Origin: Tannerellaceae bacterium
GTDB lineage: Bacteria > Bacteroidota > Bacteroidia > Bacteroidales > Tannerellaceae
DNA: 20,266 nucleotides
Direction of reading: 5' to 3'
Assembly: GCA_031279915.1 (NCBI GenBank)
Contig: JAITHO010000186.1
Span: forward strand, 1 to 20,266
Both the position numbers and the translations under genes were made by a program. This document shows positions 15,705-20,266 of the stretch, piece by piece; the stretch's first letter is position 1; each line of letters opens with the position of its first letter. The notes beneath the pieces were generated by a model, which did no database searches, had not been told where the DNA came from, and saw only the letters and a program-made list of their open reading frames with translations.

Positions 15705-16939
15705 TATCGTTTCTTCATTATACTGTTGACAACGCGGATGGTTGATACCAGCTTGTCGGTCGATGCAAAGACATCAACGTTCCACACGTGCGAGGAGCGG
15801 CCCTTGTGCACAATCTCGGCCACGGCCCTCACCGTATCGCCTTCGCGAGCCGACGACACATGATTGCCGCTCACCTGCATGCCAACCATCGTTTCGTCGG
15901 GTCGGCACAGAATCATCGATCCGAATCCGGCAACCGTTTCGGCCAGCGCCAGGGTTGCTCCTCCGTGCAGTATGCCGAAGGGCTGGCGCGTGCGTTCGTC
16001 GACAGGCATGGTCGCCTCTATTCTTCCCTCCGAAGCGTAAGTGTATTGGATGCCCAAGTTGCCCGTCAGCGAATGTCGCGCACGGCGGTTCATCTCCTCC
16101 AGAGGAATATCAGCCGGACGTATGCCTGCGATGATATGCTCCTCCACGGCCCGTGCCACGCCATCGTCGTTATTGCTTGCGGTGGTATAGTCGGCGCAAA
16201 GTTTGACGGCTTCGCCTGCATTTCCCATAGCCACTCCCAGGCCTGCCATTTGTATCATACCGATGTCGCAAACGCCGTTGCCAATGGCTATCATCTGCTC
16301 CGGAACGACTTCGAGCTTGCTCATCAGCACGCCCAGCGTATCGGCTTTGTTAACCGATGGCGGCACAACTTCGAGGAAGTAGGGCTCGGAGCGGAACACG
16401 TCGAGCGAGCCTCCGAGGCGCTGCTTCAGCCTTTTCTCCAATGCCGCCAGGGCTTCTATATCGGGACTGGTCATCATGCATTTGCAGGGGCTGAAGTCGA
16501 TGGTCGACGCGAAATTCTCGGCCTGCACCCTGCGCATATTGTTGCGGGCCGCCTCTTCGCGAACCCTCTCGTCCGAAGCATCCGTAGCGAAAATAGTATC
16601 GCCGTGGTAAGTGAGGATTGTAAAGCCGTTTTTCTTGGCGACGCCTTCGATATATGGCAGCGACTGAGGGTCAATGCGCCGTTCGAACAGCAGTTCGCCC
16701 GTTTGCATGTTGATAATTTGCCCGCCATTATACGACATAATGAAGCCGCCGTATTTATCAAGCTCCAGCCGGCATGCAAGCGGCCTGAGCCCGTGCGTCG
16801 ACCTTCCCGAAGCCAGCACTATCGCCACGCCCATTTGCTGAACTAACAGCAGCGACGATAGCGTTGGCGGCGTAATCTCACGATTGTCGTTCAGCAGCGT
16901 GCCGTCGACGTCCAAAACCAAAAGCTTGTATTTAATCAT
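15704..16939 (-). CDS. Fusion of a Cof-type HAD phosphatase and a hotdog thioesterase resembling MenI
   Basis: The 411-residue product contains two domains. Residues 1-270 are a HAD-IIB (Cof-like) hydrolase: motif I DVDGT at 10-14, motif II S44-G-R, and K198 as the motif III lysine. Motif IV reads GNGVCD (220-225) where GDxxND is usual. Residues 283-411 are a hotdog thioesterase very like E. coli YdiI (MenI): LHGGATLALAETVAGFGS at 324-341 with E334 as the probable catalytic acid, then GNHVSSAREGDTVRA and SSHVWNVDVF. YdiI hydrolyses DHNA-CoA in menaquinone synthesis. First in an operon with menF and menD, the hotdog half is most simply the DHNA-CoA thioesterase. The HAD half's substrate is unknown, and its altered motif IV may weaken Mg binding. 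The frame runs unbroken across both domains, so the fusion is real unless a sequencing error lies between them. Confidence 0.92.
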   Translation of the reverse strand: MIKYKLLVLDVDGTLLNDNREITPPTLSSLLLVQQMGVAIVLASGRSTHGLRPLACRLELDKYGGFIMSYNGGQIINMQTGELLFERRIDPQSLPYIEGVAKKNGFTILTYHGDTIFATDASDERVREEAARNNMRRVQAENFASTIDFSPCKCMMTSPDIEALAALEKRLKQRLGGSLDVFRSEPYFLEVVPPSVNKADTLGVLMSKLEVVPEQMIAIGNGVCDIGMIQMAGLGVAMGNAGEAVKLCADYTTASNNDDGVARAVEEHIIAGIRPADIPLEEMNRRARHSLTGNLGIQYTYASEGRIEATMPVDERTRQPFGILHGGATLALAETVAGFGSMILCRPDETMVGMQVSGNHVSSAREGDTVRAVAEIVHKGRSSHVWNVDVFASTDKLVSTIRVVNSIMKKR

Positions 16940-17026
16940 CTGTTATAAATATTAAAAAGGTAGCGTAAGATAACCGGATAATCGTTTTTTCATACTCAGG
17001 CGACTTATCTAATCCGGAAATTCGGG

Positions 17027-17034
17027 CAAATATA
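17027..17034 (-). promoter_or_regulatory. Candidate promoter -7 box of the men operon
   Basis: On the minus strand this reads TATATTTG, matching TAnnTTTG. It would start transcription about 85 bases upstream of the HAD-hotdog ATG. No clear -33 TTTG lies at the right spacing. Confidence 0.4.
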
Positions 17035-17143
17035 CAAATTCCAATGTCCGGCAGCGCCTTTCAAATACCCTGCGACCTCATATCCGGCAGAGATGAGCTC
17101 CGCAAAATGAGCCCTGAGCAGCTGAAATATTGCGGCCTCCTGC

Positions 17144-17554
17144 GAATTGATTCTGGAGGAACTTAAATCGTTTCGATTTTTTATAGGATTGATTCGCGAG
17201 AAATTAAGGTCGCGTGGATTTCTCCAGAATTGATTCTGGAGAAATTAAGGTCACGTGGATTTCTCCAGAATTGATTCTGGAGGAATTAAGGTCACGTGGA
17301 TTTCTCTAGAATTGATTCTGGTGAAATTGAGGTCACGTGGATTTCTCTAGAATTGATTCTGGTGAAATTGAGGTCGCGTGGATTCCTCCAGAATTGATTC
17401 TGGTGAAATTGAGGTCGCGTGGATTCCTCCGGAATTGATTCTGGAGAAATTAAGGTCGCGTGGATTCCTCCGGAATTGATTCTGGAGAAATTAAGGTCGC
17501 GTGGATGCCTCCGGAATTGATTCCGGAGAAATTGACGTCGCGTGGATTCCGTGC
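17144..17554. repeat. 41-bp tandem array of hairpin-forming units, ten copies
   Basis: Units anchored at GAATTGATTC begin at 17144, then, after one 42-bp step, at 17186, 17227, 17268, 17309, 17350, 17391, 17432, 17473 and 17514, all exactly 41 bp apart. Each carries an inverted repeat around a TTGA loop; around 17219-17244 the stem is perfect over 11 bp (TTTCTCCAGAA and TTCTGGAGAAA). The spacer portion, AAATTAAGGTCGCGTGG, is conserved too, so this is no CRISPR array. Variants of the stem keep pairing by wobble or compensatory change, and the last unit (CTCCGGAA/TTCCGGAG) restores full pairing. The 41-bp period shifts frame each unit, so it is not coding. The first two units and the final one are the most diverged. 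It lies between the kbl terminator and the men operon promoter. Confidence 0.93.
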
Positions 17555-17571
17555 GAATGTATTATCGGCGA

Positions 17572-17625
17572 CAAAAAAATATCGCTTTTGCCCCCAAGAA
17601 AATTTCAGAGAGGCAAAAGCGATAT
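17572..17625 (-). terminator. Rho-independent terminator of rpiA-kbl
   Basis: ATATCGCTTTTGCC (17579-17592) and GGCAAAAGCGATAT (17612-17625) form a perfect 14-bp stem around a 19-base loop. On the minus strand the stem is followed by seven Ts (plus-strand As at 17573-17579). It begins 36 bases after the kbl stop. Confidence 0.92.
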
Positions 17626-17660
17626 GTATGCGGCTTGCGGGAAGTGTATTGGCTCGGGCT

Positions 17661-18857
17661 TTAGGTCTTCAGAACTCCGAGCTGTTTGCCGACTTTGGCG
17701 AAGGCTTCGATGGCGCGGTCGAGCTGGGCGGTTTCGTGGGCTGCCGAGAGCTGTACGCGGATGCGTGCCTGGTCTTTTGGGACAACGGGATAGTAGAATC
17801 CGGCAACGTAGATGCCTTCTTTTTGTATCATGGCGGCAAAGTCTTGCGAGAGCTTTGCGTCGTAGAGCATCACGGCGCAGATGGCCGATTGAGTGGGCTT
17901 GACGTCAAATCCTGCGGCGATAATGTTGTCGCGAAAGTAGGCAACGTTGGCGGCGAGTTTGGCATGCAGGGCCGAGCTTTCGCTGAGCATCCTGAACATT
18001 TCGAGGCTTGCGCCAACGATAGCTGGGGCGAGGGAGTTGGAAAAGAGGTATGGCCGCGAGCGTTGTCGCAGCATGTCGACAATCTCTTTCCGTCCGGTAG
18101 TGAATCCTCCCATTGCTCCTCCGAAGGCTTTTCCGAGCGTTCCGGTTGTGATGTCGATGCGGTCGTAACAGTCAAAGAGTTCGACCACTCCTCGTCCTGT
18201 TGGGCCGACCACTCCGGCGGAGTGCGATTCGTCGACCATAACCAGAGCGTTGTACTGCTCGGCGAGCCGGCAGATGTGGTCGAGCGGGGCCACGTTTCCG
18301 TCCATTGAGAATACTCCGTCGGTTGCAATGATTCTGAATCGTTGCGATTGAGCATCCTTGAGGCATCGTTCGAGCTCGCTCATGTCGGCATTGGCGTAGC
18401 GGTATCGCTTGGCTTTGCAGAGTCGTACGCCGTCGATGATGGAGGCATGGTTGAGGGCGTCGGATATGATGGCGTCGTCTTCGGAGAGAAGCGGTTCGAA
18501 GAGGCCTCCGTTAGCGTCGAAGCATGCGGCATAGAGGATAGCGTCGTCGGTGCGGAAATAGTTGGCAACGGCCTCCTCGAGCTCCTTATGCAAGTCCTGT
18601 GTTCCGCAGATAAATCTAACGGACGACATTCCGTATCCGCGCTCCTGCATAGCCAGGCATGCCGCCCTAACCAGCCGTGGATGGTCGGAGAGCCCCAGAT
18701 AATTGTTTGCGCAAAAGTTGAGAACAGGCATTGCAGCAGCCGTTGTGCTGATTTCGGCCCTCTGCGGCGATGTGATGATGCGTTCTTCCTTGTAGAGTCC
18801 GGCGGCTTTGATGTCGGCCAGCTCCTTAGCGATGTGTGTTTTAAATGTACCGTACAT
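17661..18857 (-). CDS. kbl: Kbl, 2-amino-3-ketobutyrate CoA ligase (glycine C-acetyltransferase)
   Basis: The 398-residue product has the length and motifs of the alpha-oxoamine synthase family, and matches Kbl throughout. It cleaves 2-amino-3-ketobutyrate with CoA to glycine and acetyl-CoA using pyridoxal phosphate. Seen in the sequence: NFCANNYLGLSDHP at 47-60, GTQDLHKELE, NHASIIDG with H136, DESHSAGVVGPTGRG with D209 and H212, and TTGTLGKAFGGAMGGF with K243 as the cofactor lysine (K244 in E. coli Kbl). The related KAS-type enzymes BioF and HemA are less likely because of the overall match. It lies 29 bases after rpiA on the same strand and is followed by a strong terminator. Threonine dehydrogenase (tdh), the usual pathway partner, is not in the window. 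Confidence 0.95.
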   Translation of the reverse strand: MYGTFKTHIAKELADIKAAGLYKEERIITSPQRAEISTTAAAMPVLNFCANNYLGLSDHPRLVRAACLAMQERGYGMSSVRFICGTQDLHKELEEAVANYFRTDDAILYAACFDANGGLFEPLLSEDDAIISDALNHASIIDGVRLCKAKRYRYANADMSELERCLKDAQSQRFRIIATDGVFSMDGNVAPLDHICRLAEQYNALVMVDESHSAGVVGPTGRGVVELFDCYDRIDITTGTLGKAFGGAMGGFTTGRKEIVDMLRQRSRPYLFSNSLAPAIVGASLEMFRMLSESSALHAKLAANVAYFRDNIIAAGFDVKPTQSAICAVMLYDAKLSQDFAAMIQKEGIYVAGFYYPVVPKDQARIRVQLSAAHETAQLDRAIEAFAKVGKQLGVLKT

Positions 18858-18886
18858 ATTACTTAATTTATTATAGGTATTAGCGA

Positions 18887-19591
18887 TCAGGAGTTCAAAA
18901 AGACTTCAATGTCGTATCCCATGAACAATCCGCTTTCAATAACTCCGGTGATTTGCTTGATTGCGCGTTCCGTTCCGGCAGGAATATAGTCGAACCATAC
19001 GTCGAGGATAAGATTGCCGTTTTCCGTGATAAGAGGGCCATCCTTTCCCTCGGCCATTCGGAGTTTGATGCATCTCGGACGGAGTTCCTGTTGCAGCGCG
19101 TTAGCAACGTATGTGAGCGCCTGAGGGAAGACCTCGACGGGAACGGGAAAGTTCTCTCCCAAGCGTTTGACCATCTTGGAGTGATCGGCCAGGATAAAAG
19201 TTTTCGGGCTTGCATTAATGAGCAGTTTTTCCTTGAACATAGCTCCTCCCCGTCCTTTTATGAGGTGCTTGTTGGGATCGATCTCGTCGGCGCCGTCGAA
19301 AGTCCAGTCCGGTCGTCCCGATTCCAGTCCGGCGGTAGGAATCTCCAGTCGAGCGCATGCCATAGCGATCTCCAGAGAAGTAGTGATAGCCCTGATCTTT
19401 AAACGTTCTTGCTTCACCCGTTCAGCAATCTTCACAAGGGCGAGATATGAAGTCGATCCCGATCCAACGCCCAAGGTCATGTTATCTTCCACCATGGCGG
19501 CAATTCTGTTAGCCACCTTCTCTTTCTCAGCCCTCCTGGCAATGTCCTTACCCCAGTCGAGCGAATCAATAATGTTGTCATTCCATTTCAT
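18887..19591 (-). CDS. rpiA: RpiA, ribose-5-phosphate isomerase A
   Basis: I start at the ATG at 19591, giving 234 residues (MKWNDNIIDSLDWGKD). The frame extends upstream to an ATG at 19660, but the extra residues look unlike the family and cover the promoter. RpiA interconverts ribose-5-phosphate and ribulose-5-phosphate in the pentose phosphate pathway. Motifs: GVGSGSTSYLAL at 41-52 (phosphate-binding loop), TFDGADEIDPN at 97-107, and KGRGGAMFKEKLL at 112-124 with the catalytic acidic and lysine residues of the family. Length is usual for the family (about 220-235). The gene is first in a two-gene operon with kbl, 29 bases apart. A -7 box sits only a few bases before the start, so the transcript may have almost no leader. 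Confidence 0.95.
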   Translation of the reverse strand: MKWNDNIIDSLDWGKDIARRAEKEKVANRIAAMVEDNMTLGVGSGSTSYLALVKIAERVKQERLKIRAITTSLEIAMACARLEIPTAGLESGRPDWTFDGADEIDPNKHLIKGRGGAMFKEKLLINASPKTFILADHSKMVKRLGENFPVPVEVFPQALTYVANALQQELRPRCIKLRMAEGKDGPLITENGNLILDVWFDYIPAGTERAIKQITGVIESGLFMGYDIEVFLNS

Positions 19592-19595
19592 ATCG

Positions 19596-19625
19596 CAAAT
19601 GTAAGCGATAGTCTCAAACCTCCAA
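19596..19625 (-). promoter_or_regulatory. rpiA promoter, -33 and -7 elements next to the start codon
   Basis: On the minus strand TTG (19625-19623) is followed after 19 bp by TACATTTG (19603-19596), matching the phylum consensus. The ATG begins 5 bases after the -7 box, near where transcription would start. Confidence 0.5.
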
Positions 19626-19640
19626 GAAAGCCCTGCCAGG

Positions 19641-19699
19641 CAAGCTAAAGCATCTCCCAAGGATGCAAGCTAAAGCATAGCCCAAGGATGCAAGCTTTG
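19641..19699. repeat. 25-bp tandem repeat, about 2.3 copies
   Basis: CAAGCTAAAGCAT starts copies at 19641 and 19666, each ending CCCAAGGATG after a two-base variable site (CT or AG). A third copy begins at 19691 with CAAGCT and then diverges. Confidence 0.8.
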
Positions 19700-19930
19700 C
19701 CACCCGCCATTGTTCCGAGAACTAAACCGCTTTACAAATACTCAAATTTTTTTGTTGCAACAGATACAACTAATGAAGTCAATCATACTCCCACAAAGTC
19801 CTCTACCATCCATTTTCACTCAAACATTCACTTTAATCTCTCTCATTATATTTTTTTTCAAATAAAGATTCACCTTGTATTTGATGAGAAATATATTTGG
19901 GAAATTATATTTGGCCGCAATGTAAAAGAG
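19700..19930. other. AT-rich intergenic stretch, no feature recognised
   Basis: Low-complexity T- and A-rich DNA between the 25-bp repeat and the next promoter. An open frame (about 19688-19963) runs through it, but it has biased composition, no recognisable domain, and extends into the promoter, so I do not call it a gene. Confidence 0.5.
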
Positions 19931-19934
19931 TCCC

Positions 19935-19942
19935 TATCTTTG
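19935..19942 (+). promoter_or_regulatory. Probable promoter -7 box of the secreted-protein gene
   Basis: TATCTTTG matches TAnnTTTG exactly. A TTTG at 19910-19913 lies 21 bp upstream, slightly longer than the usual 17-19. It would give a leader of about 120 bases before the ATG at 20065. Confidence 0.5.
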
Positions 19943-20064
19943 CAGCGTGATTTTTATGAATGAACAGCGCATAGTCGGACGCCTTTATTTACCGTTAGGA
20001 TTAAAATCTAAACAATAGTTCCTGCTAGTTTCGTCATTCAGCTTTACTACTAATAATTGATAAT

Positions 20065-20266
20065 ATGGTACATGTAGGTAAATTTTTTCAAAGAACACGA
20101 ATCGGCTTTATTACGCTACTTGTGATAGGGCTTTCTCAATTTGCGGGAGCGCAAACATATATTTATGTAGCTCCTAATGGCATTGGACAGGATGCCTCCG
20201 GAACCAATGGCACCCAGGCCTCTCCGATAACTTTCAACAGATTACAAGCTCGCTTAGATGCCACCG
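20065..20266 (+). CDS. N-terminus of a secreted protein, possibly beta-helix type (cut by window edge)
   Basis: The frame from ATG at 20065 is open to the window end, giving 67 residues. Residues 1-29 form a signal peptide: basic n-region (KFFQRTR), hydrophobic core (GFITLLVIGLSQF), and a likely cleavage after AGA. The mature start QTYIYVAPNGIGQDASGTNG, followed by QASPITFNRLQARL, resembles the opening of secreted right-handed beta-helix proteins of this phylum (pectate-lyase-like or DUF1565-like), where a V/A-P-N/D-G pattern precedes the first coil. With so few residues I cannot assign a function. No Cys follows the signal, so it is not a lipoprotein. It has a leader of about 120 bases and a probable promoter at 19935. 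Confidence 0.75.
   Translation, partial: MVHVGKFFQRTRIGFITLLVIGLSQFAGAQTYIYVAPNGIGQDASGTNGTQASPITFNRLQARLDAT

Noticed and set aside
15788..16846. 352-residue plus-strand open frame
   Set aside because: It is antisense to the HAD-hotdog gene, whose motifs are intact, and has no recognisable domain.
15704..16939. Two separate genes, HAD and thioesterase, joined by a frameshift error
   Set aside because: The frame is continuous across the domain boundary with no stop or internal start pattern, and the linker length is normal.
17144..17554. CRISPR array
   Set aside because: Repeats are contiguous with a conserved 41-bp unit and no unique spacers; no cas genes are nearby.
17460..18308. 282-residue plus-strand open frame
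   Set aside because: It runs antisense through kbl and its terminator and begins inside the 41-bp repeat; kbl matches its family fully.
19688..19963. 91-residue plus-strand open frame
   Set aside because: AT-rich biased composition, no domain, and it overlaps the promoter of the next gene.
8057..19989. Shared 15-base match TCGGACGCCTTTATT at 8057 and 19975
   Set aside because: One match of this length in 20 kb is compatible with chance, and the flanks differ.

Overview
The window looks like a chromosomal segment of a Bacteroidetes bacterium, most likely of the order Bacteroidales. The supporting signs are: promoter-like TAnnTTTG boxes (-7 element of this phylum) upstream of several genes; weak or absent Shine-Dalgarno sequences; an SPII lipoprotein with a DUF4988-like N-terminus; a DUF4140/DUF4139 protein; and menaquinone genes that include a HAD-hotdog fusion. 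I cannot name the genus from sequence alone.

Layout. (1) 1-736, minus: 5' part of oxyR, a LysR-type peroxide sensor with both redox cysteines (C199, C208); its C-terminus lies outside the window. (2) 737-1140: intergenic region with a four-copy 42-bp tandem array and a probable hsd promoter. (3) 1141-8022, plus: a tightly packed type I restriction-modification operon, hsdM - Fic-family gene - hsdS - hsdR, with overlapping or nearly touching genes. The embedded Fic protein has a variant catalytic motif and a 12-bp minisatellite in the linker before its winged helix. (4) 8023-8511: intergenic, carrying a 22-bp periodic array of palindromes. (5) 8512-8586: tRNA-Pro(TGG) with promoter and terminator. 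(6) 8830-10314 and 10616-12286, plus: an exported lipoprotein and an exported DUF4139 protein, each followed by a hairpin terminator. (7) 16939-12363, minus: an operon of HAD-hotdog fusion, menF, menD and a GNAT acetyltransferase, joined by 1-4 base overlaps or a short gap. The hotdog half resembles E. coli YdiI/MenI, so the cluster probably holds isochorismate synthase, SEPHCHC synthase and the DHNA-CoA thioesterase; menB, menC and menE are not here. (8) 16940-17660: intergenic, with a ten-unit 41-bp hairpin repeat array. (9) 19591-17661, minus: rpiA and kbl, ending at a strong terminator. (10) 19592-20064: AT-rich intergenic with a small 25-bp repeat and a promoter. (11) 20065-20266, plus: start of a secreted protein cut by the window edge.

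Most of the window is ordinary housekeeping and envelope content. The parts most worth a second look are the Fic gene inside the type I system with its repeat-bearing linker, the HAD-MenI fusion with a degenerate HAD motif IV, and three unrelated palindromic tandem arrays (42, 22 and 41 bp) that each sit in an intergenic gap.
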